DNA of 64,000 bases from Pelagerythrobacter sp041912895 (GTDB lineage Bacteria; Pseudomonadota; Alphaproteobacteria; Sphingomonadales; Sphingomonadaceae): contig NZ_JAYSGI010000002.1 in assembly GCF_041912895.1 (NCBI RefSeq), positions 682,001-746,000 on the forward strand. The letters are read 5' to 3'. Below, piece by piece: positions 1-7,844 of this stretch (the stretch's first letter is position 1; each line of letters opens with the position of its first letter). The notes beneath the pieces are model-generated. The model was not told the origin of the DNA, did not search any database, and saw only the letters and a program-made list of their open reading frames with translations. The position numbers and the translations under genes were made by a program.

Positions 1-631
1 GATGAACGATGCCATGTCGGGCGGGATGCACCGCTTGTGGAAGGACCGCTTCGTGCGCCGCGTGAAGCCGCAGCCCGGCGAAGCGGTGCTCGACATGGCG
101 GGCGGCACCGGCGACATCGCCTTCCGCATGGCCGCGCGCGGCGCCGAAGTGACGGTGGCCGACATCAACCAGGACATGCTGGACGTCGGGATAGAGCGCG
201 CGATCGAGCGCGGGATCGCGGGCCTCACCTGGTCGTGCCAGAACGCCGAAGAGCTCGGCTATCCGCGCGCCATGTTCGATGCCTATACGATCGCCTTCGG
301 CATCCGCAACGTGACCCGGATCGACCAGGCGCTGGCCGAGGCGCACCGGGTGCTCAAGTATGGCGGGCGGTTCTACTGCCTCGAATTCTCGACCACCGAA
401 TGGCCGGGCTTCAAGGAAGTGTACGACCTCTACTCGCACAAGCTGGTGCCGCAGATCGGCAAGGCCATCGCGGGCGACGCGGACAGCTATCGCTATCTGA
501 TCGAATCGATCCGCCGCTTCCCGCCGATGCCCGAATTCGAGGCGATGATCCGCGAGGCGGGGTTCGTGAACACGCGGGTGGAGCCGATCATGGGCGGGCT
601 GGTGGCGATCCATTCGGGGTGGAAGGCTTAG
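1..631 (+). CDS. ubiE: Ubiquinone/menaquinone C-methyltransferase UbiE (5' truncated by window)
   Basis: SAM-dependent C-methyltransferase of ubiquinone synthesis. The first visible ATG (position 2) lies inside the family's conserved MND-MS-G-HR-W stretch, about 35-40 residues into a normal UbiE of roughly 245 residues, so the true start is left of the window. Visible marks are the SAM-binding loop DMAGGTGD, a following acidic strand end (VADIN), the FGIRNVT segment and the DADSYRYLIESIRR segment near the C-terminus. The gene is followed by a palindromic repeat pair and then ubiB in the same direction, the usual alphaproteobacterial order, so the two probably serve one pathway. Confidence 0.95.
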   Translation, partial: MNDAMSGGMHRLWKDRFVRRVKPQPGEAVLDMAGGTGDIAFRMAARGAEVTVADINQDMLDVGIERAIERGIAGLTWSCQNAEELGYPRAMFDAYTIAFGIRNVTRIDQALAEAHRVLKYGGRFYCLEFSTTEWPGFKEVYDLYSHKLVPQIGKAIAGDADSYRYLIESIRRFPPMPEFEAMIREAGFVNTRVEPIMGGLVAIHSGWKA

Positions 632-645
632 CCATGCTCTCCCTC

Positions 646-718
646 TGTCATTCCCGCGAAGGCGGGAAGCCATGGACCGGCCGCTGCACCGTGGATTGCC
701 GCGTTCGCGGGGATGACA
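646..718. repeat. Inverted pair of palindromic intergenic repeats (REP/BIME-like)
   Basis: Two copies of a GTCAT-YCCCGCGAA-type repeat lie head to head: 646-675 on the plus strand and 692-718 on the minus strand. Each copy has its own small hairpin (CCCGC..GCGGG type) and together they can pair into one long stem. They fill most of the ubiE-ubiB gap and could end or slow ubiE transcription. A diverged pair of the same family is at 16895-17112. Similar repeats are widespread in proteobacteria; the mobility mechanism is not visible here. Confidence 0.75.
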
Positions 719-740
719 AGAGAGTGGGTGTAAGCGCCGC

Positions 741-2297
741 ATGACCAAGCCCGCCACGCACATTTTCCGCCTGCTCAAGTGGGGCCGCACGCTCGCGCGG
801 CACGGGGCGCTGCGCGGGATCGAGAACGATCCGAACACCCCCGGCCCGGTCCAGCGGCTCGCGCGGGTGGCGCGCTTCGGCACATTCCAGCCCGCGCAGC
901 CCGACTACGCGGGCGCGTTTCGCGAGATCGGCCCGGCGGCGATCAAGCTCGGCCAGTCGCTCGCCACCCGGCCCGACATCGTCGGCGAGGATGCGGCGCG
1001 CAACCTGCTGTCGTTGCAGGACAGCCTGCCGCCGGTGCCGTTCGAGGAGATAGAACGCGCGATCGCTGCGAGCTTCGGCCAGCCGATCGACATGCTGTTC
1101 GCCGAGATCGACCCGGTGCCGGTGGGCGCGGCGTCGATCGCGCAGGTTCACCGCGCGGTGACGACCGACGGGCGGCAGGTCGCGGTGAAGGTGCTGCGGC
1201 CCGGCATCCGCGAACGCTTCGCCAAGGACATCCAGACTTACGAATGGGCCGCCGCGCATCTGGAGGCGCTGGGCGGCGAGGCGGCGCGGCTGCGCCCACG
1301 GCTGACGATCGCCAATTTCCGCCGCTGGACCAACCGCGAGCTGGATCTGCGGCGCGAGGCGGCTTCGGCCAGCGAACTGGCCGAGGCGATGCACGGGGTC
1401 GAACGCTATCGCATTCCCGCGATCGACTGGGACCGCACCAATGGCCGGGTGATGACGGTCGAATGGGTGCAGGGGATCAAGATCTCCGACCGCGAGGCGC
1501 TGATCGCCGCCGGGCACGATCTGCCGGATCTCGCGCGGCGGCTGGTGCTCGCGTTCCTGCGCCAGGCGATCAGCGCCGGATTCTTCCACGCCGACATGCA
1601 CCAGGGAAACCTGTTCGTGCAGGACGGCGGCACGATCGTGGCGATCGATTTCGGGATCATGGGGCGGATCGACCGCCGCGCGCGCCAGTGGCTCGCCGAA
1701 ATCCTCTATGGCCTCACCACCGGCAACTATCGCCGCGTGGCCGAGATCCATTTCGAGGCGCAATACGTGCCCGCCTACCATTCGGTCGACGAGTTCGCGA
1801 CCGCCCTGCGCGCGGTGGGCGAGCCGATGCGGGGCAAGCCGGTGAGCGAGCTGTCGGTCGGCCAGATGCTCGACGGGTTGTTCGCGATCACCCGCGATTT
1901 CGACATGCAGACCCAGCCGCACCTGCTGCTGCTGCAGAAGACGATGGTGATGGTCGAAGGGATCGCCACCCAGCTCGATCCCGCGATCAATATGTGGGAC
2001 GTCTCCGCACCGTTCGTGCGCAACTGGATCCGCGACGAGCTGGGCCCCGAGGCCGCGCTGGCCGACCGCATCCGCGAGGATACCGCGACGCTGCTGCGCA
2101 TCCCCGACCTCGTCCGCCGGATCGAGGACCGCTTTCCCGCCAAGGGCGGCGCGCCCGAACCGCCGCCGCTGCCGCATATCGAGCTGATGTGGGAACGCCG
2201 CGAGCGCAAGCGGCGCGTGTGGCCGGGCTATCTGCTGGCGGCGGCGCTCGGCGGCGGAGCGGTGGCCGGCGCGATGGCGCTGGGCTGGATCGGCTGA
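741..2297 (+). CDS. ubiB: UbiB-family atypical kinase/ATPase of ubiquinone biosynthesis
   Basis: 518-residue ABC1/ADCK-type protein that supports ubiquinone synthesis at the inner membrane. The KxGQ signature is visible as AAIKLGQSLATRPD near residue 70. It is followed by the alanine-rich nucleotide loop VGAASIAQVHRA, an invariant lysine in VAVKVLRPGI, the HADMHQGNLFV catalytic loop and the IDFGIMG metal-binding motif. The last 25 residues form a hydrophobic helix, matching the membrane-anchored C-terminus of the family. It starts with ATG about 20 bases after the repeat pair that follows ubiE. Length and motif order are normal. Confidence 0.96.
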   Translation: MTKPATHIFRLLKWGRTLARHGALRGIENDPNTPGPVQRLARVARFGTFQPAQPDYAGAFREIGPAAIKLGQSLATRPDIVGEDAARNLLSLQDSLPPVPFEEIERAIAASFGQPIDMLFAEIDPVPVGAASIAQVHRAVTTDGRQVAVKVLRPGIRERFAKDIQTYEWAAAHLEALGGEAARLRPRLTIANFRRWTNRELDLRREAASASELAEAMHGVERYRIPAIDWDRTNGRVMTVEWVQGIKISDREALIAAGHDLPDLARRLVLAFLRQAISAGFFHADMHQGNLFVQDGGTIVAIDFGIMGRIDRRARQWLAEILYGLTTGNYRRVAEIHFEAQYVPAYHSVDEFATALRAVGEPMRGKPVSELSVGQMLDGLFAITRDFDMQTQPHLLLLQKTMVMVEGIATQLDPAINMWDVSAPFVRNWIRDELGPEAALADRIREDTATLLRIPDLVRRIEDRFPAKGGAPEPPPLPHIELMWERRERKRRVWPGYLLAAALGGGAVAGAMALGWIG

Positions 2298-2303
2298 TCC
2301 CGC

Positions 2304-2759
2304 ATGGAGTGGGGCGAGGCGTTGCGAGCGATGCTGAAACCCGCTCTGCTGGTCGGACCGTTTCTCGGGTTCCTTGGCGGCTTGCTCGTGCTGCTGCTCG
2401 CGATCTTCGGATCGGGAGGGGCGGGCGCAGGAGGCGTAGCGATCGTGGCGATGATCGTCGGCCTGATTCTCGGTCTCGTGGTCGCCACGCCGCTGGCGTT
2501 TGTATCGGGCGCGCTAATGCTACGGGTCGGCGCAACCGATCGGCGCTGGCTGTCGCGGCGAGCCTGGGCCGTCGCGGGTTTTGCCGTCGGCGGTCTGACG
2601 GGCGGCCTGATCGGTGGCGTGGGGGGAGATACGACGAGCGTGCTCGTCGCTTTTATGCTGCTCGCCTTCCTTGGCCTCGTCGGTGCGCTGATGTGCCGGC
2701 GTATGCTCAACGCCAGCGTGGCGGCATTGAACGAGGTCGACGCGGATATCTTCGCCTGA
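2304..2759 (+). CDS. Small multi-pass membrane protein of unknown function
   Basis: 151 residues with about four hydrophobic segments (roughly 13-37, 45-70, 85-108 and 112-132), rich in Gly, Ala, Leu and Val. No catalytic or binding motif is recognisable. The ATG follows the ubiB stop by only six bases, so it is probably co-transcribed with ubiB, but it is not part of the known ubiquinone pathway. It converges on the next gene with a five-base gap. Function unknown. Confidence 0.75.
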   Translation: MEWGEALRAMLKPALLVGPFLGFLGGLLVLLLAIFGSGGAGAGGVAIVAMIVGLILGLVVATPLAFVSGALMLRVGATDRRWLSRRAWAVAGFAVGGLTGGLIGGVGGDTTSVLVAFMLLAFLGLVGALMCRRMLNASVAALNEVDADIFA

Positions 2760-2764
2760 GCGCC

Positions 2765-3148
2765 TCAGGTCTGCGGGTGCGGCAGCACGCGGCTGGCGAC
2801 GAGCAGCACGATAACGCACAGCGCCTCGATCGCCATCGGCGCCCAGAAGCCCGGATCGGTCCCGTCCGCCGCCACGCTGACGATACGGCCGAGCAGCGCC
2901 ACGCCGAACAGGCCGGCGGGCACCAGCAGCAGGTCGCCGTTGCGGCGCCACGCGCCGAATATCATGCACACCGCGGCGACGACGAAGAACGCGGTCATGT
3001 CCGCCCGGATCGCGGCGAGCCCGGTCGGGCCCTGCGCCGCGATGCCGAAGCTCTGCGCCGATCCGACCGGGTCGATCAGGAACCCCGCCCCGGTCACCAG
3101 GAAAAACAGCCCGCCCACGAAAATGAGCGCCGTCAGCACGATACGCAT
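2765..3148 (-). CDS. DUF4345-like four-helix membrane protein
   Basis: 127 residues with four predicted membrane helices (about 4-24, 48-66, 72-92 and 103-122). The N-terminal pattern of a hydrophobic helix followed by a short GFLIDP loop, and the later RADMTAFFV segment opening the second helix, resemble the DUF4345 family of small membrane proteins of unknown role. ATG start. It faces the ubiB-linked gene convergently and is divergent from coaBC, with about 120 bases between starts. Family assignment is from general resemblance only. Confidence 0.7.
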   Translation of the reverse strand: MRIVLTALIFVGGLFFLVTGAGFLIDPVGSAQSFGIAAQGPTGLAAIRADMTAFFVVAAVCMIFGAWRRNGDLLLVPAGLFGVALLGRIVSVAADGTDPGFWAPMAIEALCVIVLLVASRVLPHPQT

Positions 3149-3270
3149 GATGTTCCCTCCGCCGTTTCGCCGCCCGGTCTACAGAGCGCGGGGCCGGTTT
3201 CGCCAGCATAATCTTTACCATCGCGCGCGAGGATGGCACGGGAAGGCAATGGCAACGGGAGCGATCGACC

Positions 3271-4554
3271 ATGGCCGGTGACACCCCTTCGGGCTCGCCG
3301 CGCGTGCTGCTCGTCGTCGGCGGCGGGATCGCGGCGTACAAGGCGTGCGAGTTGGTGCGGCTGATCCGCAAGGCGGGCGGCGAAGTGACGTGCGTGCTGA
3401 CCGAGGGCGGAGCGCAGTTCGTCACTCCGATGACGCTCGCCGCGCTCAGCGAGAACCCGGTCTATACCACGCTGTGGGATCTCAAGAACGAAGCCGAGAT
3501 GGGTCATATCCAGTTGAGCCGCGACGCCGATCTGGTGGTGGTGTGCCCGGCGACCGCCGACCTGCTGGCGAAGATGACCGCGGGCATCGCCAGCGATCTC
3601 GCGACGACACTGCTGCTCGCGACCGACAAGCCGGTGCTCGCGGTCCCGGCGATGAACGTGCGCATGTGGGAGCACGCCGCGACCCGGCGCAACGTCGCCT
3701 GGCTGCGCGAATCGGGCGTTACGGTGATGGAGCCCGACGACGGCCCGATGGCCTGCGGCGAATACGGCCCCGGCCGCCTGCCCGAACCCGAGACGATCTG
3801 GCAGGCGATCGCGGCGGGTCTCGACGCCCCCCACCACGCCTCCCTCGGCGGCGACCCGCTCTCCGGCCAGCCCGATTTTGACACCGAGGCCGAGCATCGC
3901 CCGCTCTACGGCCGCCACGTGCTCGTTACCGCGGGCCCCACGCACGAGCCGATCGACCCGGTTCGCTACATCGCCAACCGCTCGAGCGGGAAGCAGGGCT
4001 TCGCCATCGCCGCCGCCGCCGCCGCTGCCGGGGCGCGGGTCACGCTCGTCGCCGGGCCGGTATCGCTCGAGACGCCGCCCGGGGTGGACCGAATCGACGT
4101 CGAATCGGCACGCGAGATGGCCGGTGCGGTGCACGGCGCGCTGCCCGCCGATGTCGCGGTGATGGTCGCGGCGGTGGCCGACTGGCGCAGTAGAGATTTC
4201 GCCGAGCGGAAGATCAAGAAGCGCGGCGAGGCGCCGCCCGCGCTGGAACTGGCGGAAAATCCCGACATTCTCGCCGCGCTGGCGAAGGACACGCAGCGGC
4301 CCGCGTTGCTGATCGGCTTCGCGGCGGAAACCGACGACGTGGTCGACAACGCGAAGGCCAAGCGCGACCGCAAGGGCGCCGACTGGATCGTCGCCAACGA
4401 CGTTTCCGGAGACGTCATGGGCGGCGAGAGCAACGCGGTCCACATCGTCACCGCACGTAGTGTGGAGACGCTCGAGCGCAGCCCCAAGCGCGAGGTCGCG
4501 CGCGCGCTCGTCGAGCGGATCGCCCAACACCTGCAAACGAGCGAGGACCGATGA
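3271..4554 (+). CDS. coaBC: Bifunctional phosphopantothenoylcysteine decarboxylase/phosphopantothenate-cysteine ligase
   Basis: 427 residues catalysing two steps of coenzyme A synthesis: ligation of cysteine to 4'-phosphopantothenate (CoaB) and decarboxylation of the product (CoaC). The N-terminal flavin-binding CoaC part shows GGGIAAYKACELVR, the PAMNVRM substrate motif and the GPMACGEYGPGRLPEP loop with the proton-donor cysteine. The CoaB part starts near residue 210 with VTAGPTHEPIDPVRYIANRS and carries the KIKK and AENPDILAAL segments. The stop overlaps the dut start by four bases (ATGA), so the two are translationally coupled, a common arrangement in this group. Confidence 0.97.
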   Translation: MAGDTPSGSPRVLLVVGGGIAAYKACELVRLIRKAGGEVTCVLTEGGAQFVTPMTLAALSENPVYTTLWDLKNEAEMGHIQLSRDADLVVVCPATADLLAKMTAGIASDLATTLLLATDKPVLAVPAMNVRMWEHAATRRNVAWLRESGVTVMEPDDGPMACGEYGPGRLPEPETIWQAIAAGLDAPHHASLGGDPLSGQPDFDTEAEHRPLYGRHVLVTAGPTHEPIDPVRYIANRSSGKQGFAIAAAAAAAGARVTLVAGPVSLETPPGVDRIDVESAREMAGAVHGALPADVAVMVAAVADWRSRDFAERKIKKRGEAPPALELAENPDILAALAKDTQRPALLIGFAAETDDVVDNAKAKRDRKGADWIVANDVSGDVMGGESNAVHIVTARSVETLERSPKREVARALVERIAQHLQTSEDR

Positions 4555-5012
4555 GCCAGCCGATTCCCGTCGCGATCAGGCGTCTGCCGCATGGGCAGGG
4601 CCTCGAGCTTCCGCGCTACGCCACCGAAGGCGCGGCGGGGATGGACGTGGTTTCGGCGGAAGACGTTAAGATCGCGCCGGGCGCGCGCCACGCGGTGGCG
4701 ACCGGGTTCGCGGTCGCGATCCCGCCGGGTTACGAGATCCAGGTCCGCCCGCGCTCGGGCCTCGCGCTCAAGCATGGGATCGGCGTGCCCAACACGCCGG
4801 GCACGATCGATTCGGACTATCGCGGCGAAGTGAAGGTGATCCTCATCAACCACGGGGTTGAACCGTTCGCGATCGCGCGCGGCGACCGTGTGGCGCAGCT
4901 CGTGCTCGCCCCGGTGACGCGCGCCGCGTGGGACGAGGTCGCCGATCTCGACGAAACCGCGCGCGGGGCGGGCGGTTTCGGATCGACCGGCGGCCACGCC
5001 AAGCTGGCCTGA
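4551..5012 (+). CDS. dut: dUTP diphosphatase
   Basis: 153-residue trimeric dUTPase that hydrolyses dUTP to dUMP and pyrophosphate, keeping uracil out of DNA and feeding dTMP synthesis. All five family motifs are present in order: AGMDVVSAE (I), PRSGLALKHGIGV (II), NTPGTIDSDYRGE (III, with the catalytic Asp), RGDRVAQLVLAPV (IV) and the glycine-rich C-terminal arm RGAGGFGSTGG (V). The start overlaps the coaBC stop in ATGA. Length is typical. Confidence 0.97.
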   Translation: MSQPIPVAIRRLPHGQGLELPRYATEGAAGMDVVSAEDVKIAPGARHAVATGFAVAIPPGYEIQVRPRSGLALKHGIGVPNTPGTIDSDYRGEVKVILINHGVEPFAIARGDRVAQLVLAPVTRAAWDEVADLDETARGAGGFGSTGGHAKLA

Positions 5013-5050
5013 ACGGGGCGGACGATCGCCGCCGCCCGCCCCGCCCTCGC

Positions 5051-5350
5051 TCAAACCGAGACGTAGAGCCCGGCGATGCCGCCGAGCACGAGAAGGCCGA
5101 CCAGCGCGGCGGCGATCTTCTCCTTCGCGCTCAGACGGTCGAGATGCTCGGCGCGCAGCCGCCGGTAAGGCGCGGCGAGCCGCTCGTTGCTGGCGACCAT
5201 CGCCACCTCGTGCGCGGTCGCTTCCTTGCCGAACCAGCCGAGCACCTCGGCCAGTTCGCTGTCGTCGAGATCGGGGTAGCGGGCGACCATGGCTTCGATC
5301 GCCATGCGCCGTTCATCGGGCGCGGACGCCCGGTCGTGTTGTGTCTGCAT
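5051..5350 (-). CDS. Small tail-anchored protein of unknown function
   Basis: 99 residues. The first 80 are hydrophilic and helix-prone with many Glu, Arg and Ala residues; the last 18-20 form a single hydrophobic segment rich in Gly, Leu and Val, so it is probably anchored to the inner membrane by its C-terminus. A DLDDSELAEVLGWF segment recalls short helical protein-interaction modules, but no named family is recognised. It lies 54 bases downstream of another leftward small gene (5405-5761) and converges on dut. Confidence 0.65.
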   Translation of the reverse strand: MQTQHDRASAPDERRMAIEAMVARYPDLDDSELAEVLGWFGKEATAHEVAMVASNERLAAPYRRLRAEHLDRLSAKEKIAAALVGLLVLGGIAGLYVSV

Positions 5351-5404
5351 GTCATCACCTGAATTGCGTTCGCTGTCGGCCGCAAGGCCGGGCGGAAGGG
5401 CAAC

Positions 5405-5761
5405 TCAGGCGCGGGGCGGTGCGCGCGGTGCGAGCGTGAGGCTGGTGACCGCGGGCAGCCGCGGCGGGCCGGTCTGCGGGGGCAGCGCGGCCGCCGTGTT
5501 CCCGGTGGAAGCGGCAGCCACGTGGGTCGGTGCCTCGCGGGGTATCGCGGGCGGCACGGGCGGATCGAGCGGCACGACCTGTCCGTGGTCCGCTTTGCGC
5601 TGTCCGGGCGCGGTCGCGACCTCGACCGTAGACAGCGCGAATGCCGAACCGTGCCGCCGCTCGATCCCGAACGAATCGGGCGTCGCCGCCTGCAGGCACG
5701 CGACGGCCAGCAGCACGGCGGCGACGAGGCGGAAGCGCAGGAGGGCGGGGGAAAGCGTCAT
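5405..5761 (-). CDS. Small exported proline-rich protein of unknown function
   Basis: 118 residues from the ATG at 5761. That start gives a clean signal peptide (MTLSPALLRF then a Leu/Val/Ala core ending near CLQAA); in-frame codons further upstream only add a charged extension. The mature part is rich in Pro, Ala and Thr, with no recognisable fold or catalytic motif. It may share a transcript with the tail-anchored protein that follows. Function unknown. Confidence 0.5.
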   Translation of the reverse strand: MTLSPALLRFRLVAAVLLAVACLQAATPDSFGIERRHGSAFALSTVEVATAPGQRKADHGQVVPLDPPVPPAIPREAPTHVAAASTGNTAAALPPQTGPPRLPAVTSLTLAPRAPPRA

Positions 5762-5894
5762 GAAGGCCGCGCGCCAGATGCGCTCTCGGCAGGCAGGAAG
5801 CAAGAACGCGCGACTTCAATCGAGGCCGCGGATATCGAAAAGGCGGACCCGCTCGCGCGGGCCCGCCCTTCGGTGATCGGGTCGTGTGACCGGG

Positions 5895-6611
5895 TCAGTC
5901 GATCCGGCGCACCGTGTTCTCGCCTTCCGGCTTGATCGAGATGCGCACCGTCTCGCCCGAATTGCCCGGGAAATCGGTGAACATCGCCTCGACCAGATTG
6001 GGGACGAGGTATTGCAGACGGTCAGAGGTCGAGACCGCTTCCGCCTTGCCTTCGAACAGGCGTTCGCCATCGGCCGCGCGGTCGATCTTCACGTTCACGC
6101 CGCTGGTGTAGATGGTGTAACTGTAGACGTCGCGGCCGCCGCCACCGAACCACGGATCATAAAAGCCGTAGCCCCAAGCGCGGGAGGGGGCATACGCCAC
6201 GCGATAGCCCTTGCGCGTGCGGACGTAGACCGGGCGGCGCGAGAAACCGTACCACGGATCGTAGAACGGATCGCGGAAGCCCGGAGTCGATCGCACGCGC
6301 TCGCGGCCGTTGTCGACGCCGTAGTCGAAGCGGACCAGCAAAGTGGCGTTGTCGGGGGAGGTCTGCGAATAGCCGAGCTGTGACATCTCGGATTCGACGT
6401 AGTCGGCATATTGCGCGAACTCGAGCCCGCCGGCGAGCGCCGGATCGTCCGCCACGACGGCGAAAGTCTGGCCTTGCGGCGCGGGAAGCTGAGATTGGAA
6501 GCGCGACACGTCGGCCTTGAACGGCGTGGCGCAGGCGGCGAGCCCGGCCAGCAGGACCGGCACGGCTGCCAGCCTCAACGTGCGACCCCATTTTCTGTTT
6601 TGGGTGCTCAT
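5895..6611 (-). CDS. DUF4136-domain outer-membrane lipoprotein
   Basis: 238 residues. A basic N-terminus and hydrophobic stretch end in the lipobox LAAC, so Cys26 or so should be lipidated. The mature part has the DUF4136 pattern: a short hydrophilic start, an EFAQYADYVESEM helix, a TLLVRFDYGVD strand, a Tyr/Trp/Pro-rich middle section (about 100-160) and a C-terminal NLVEAMFTDFPGNSG segment. DUF4136 proteins are periplasmic or outer-membrane lipoproteins of unknown role. The 167-base gap to trpS is relatively AT-rich and probably holds its promoter. Confidence 0.85.
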   Translation of the reverse strand: MSTQNRKWGRTLRLAAVPVLLAGLAACATPFKADVSRFQSQLPAPQGQTFAVVADDPALAGGLEFAQYADYVESEMSQLGYSQTSPDNATLLVRFDYGVDNGRERVRSTPGFRDPFYDPWYGFSRRPVYVRTRKGYRVAYAPSRAWGYGFYDPWFGGGGRDVYSYTIYTSGVNVKIDRAADGERLFEGKAEAVSTSDRLQYLVPNLVEAMFTDFPGNSGETVRISIKPEGENTVRRID

Positions 6612-6778
6612 GGTGTCAGTCCTTTACGAATACGGTAACGTACAGCGCGGCCGTCCCCCTTGGCAGTCGCACGCTGTCATCGATGAACCGTTTTGTAAAG
6701 CGGTCGGGCTGAATGGCGTTTGAATATGCCGATTCGCAAAAGTTTAGCGAATTCAGCCGGATCGTATGGAAATTGCGG

Positions 6779-7819
6779 CTATTGCGTGTCGCCGCGAACG
6801 AGGCCGAGCGCGCGATAGGCCGCATCAAGCGTCGGCCCGCCCAGCTCGCGTGCCCGCGCCGCGCCGCGCGCGAGGATCGCGTCGAGCGCCTCGCGGTCGT
6901 CCATCAGCGCGCGGAAGCGGCCGGTGATCGGCGCGAAGCTCTCGATCAGCAAGTCGCCCAGCGCGGGCTTGAACGCGCCGAAGCCCTGCCCGCCATATTC
7001 GGCGAGCACGGCATCGGCGGTCTTGCCCGCGAGCGCGGCGTAGATCGCCACGAGGTTCGCCGCCTCGGGCCGCCCGGCCAGCCCCGCCGCTTCGGACGGC
7101 AGCGCCTCGGGATCGGTCTTCGCCTTCTTCACCTTCTTCATGATGGTGTCGGCATCGTCGGCCAGTTCGATCCGCGCCATCTCGCTCGGGTCGGACTTGC
7201 TCATTTTCGCCATGCCGTCGCGCAGGCTCATGATGCGCGCCGCATCGGGCGGGGTGATCGGATCGGGCAGGGTGAACACCGGCGCATCGGCAGAAGCGAA
7301 GTCGTTGTTGAACTTCTGCGCAATGTCGCGCGCCAGTTCGAGGTGCTGTTTCTGGTCCTCGCCCACGGGCACGTGAGTCGCCTGATAGAGCAGCACGTCG
7401 GCGGCCTGGAGCACCGGATAGGCGAACAGCGCGATCGACTGCCCCTCGCGGTTCTTGCCCGCCTTGTCCTTCCACTGCGTCATCCGGTTGAGCCAGCCCA
7501 TGCGCGCGGTGCCGTTCAGCAGCCATTGCAGCTCGGCATGGGCGGGCACCTGCGCCTGATTGAACAGGATCGAGCGATCCGGGTCGATCCCGCAGGCGAC
7601 CAGTGCAGCGGCCATTTCCAGCGTCGCGCGGCGCAGCTCCGCCGGATCGTGCGGCATCGAGATCGCGTGCAGGTCAGCCAAGAAGAAAAGGCAGTCGCCT
7701 TCTTCGGGCATCTCGTCCTGCATACGCACCCAGTTGCGGATCGCGCCAAGGTAATTGCCGAGGTGGAGATTGCCGGTGGGCTGGATGCCGGAAACGACTC
7801 GCACTGTCTTGGGGCGCAT
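6779..7819 (-). CDS. trpS: Tryptophan-tRNA ligase
   Basis: 346-residue class I aminoacyl-tRNA synthetase that charges tRNA-Trp. The HIGH-type motif is in PTGNLHLGNYLGAI near residue 15 and the KMSKS motif appears intact as KMSKSDPS near residue 208. The conserved GEDQKQHLELARDIA segment near residue 150 is also present. Length is normal for bacterial TrpRS. It reads leftward just after murJ with about 25 bases between them, so the two may be co-transcribed. Confidence 0.97.
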   Translation of the reverse strand: MRPKTVRVVSGIQPTGNLHLGNYLGAIRNWVRMQDEMPEEGDCLFFLADLHAISMPHDPAELRRATLEMAAALVACGIDPDRSILFNQAQVPAHAELQWLLNGTARMGWLNRMTQWKDKAGKNREGQSIALFAYPVLQAADVLLYQATHVPVGEDQKQHLELARDIAQKFNNDFASADAPVFTLPDPITPPDAARIMSLRDGMAKMSKSDPSEMARIELADDADTIMKKVKKAKTDPEALPSEAAGLAGRPEAANLVAIYAALAGKTADAVLAEYGGQGFGAFKPALGDLLIESFAPITGRFRALMDDREALDAILARGAARARELGGPTLDAAYRALGLVRGDTQ

Positions 7820-7844
7820 GGAAGGAACTCGATAAACTGGAGGG

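Noticed and set aside
3133..4536. A 467-codon open frame antisense to coaBC
   Set aside because: Same antisense effect of codon bias; no motif, and coaBC is certain.
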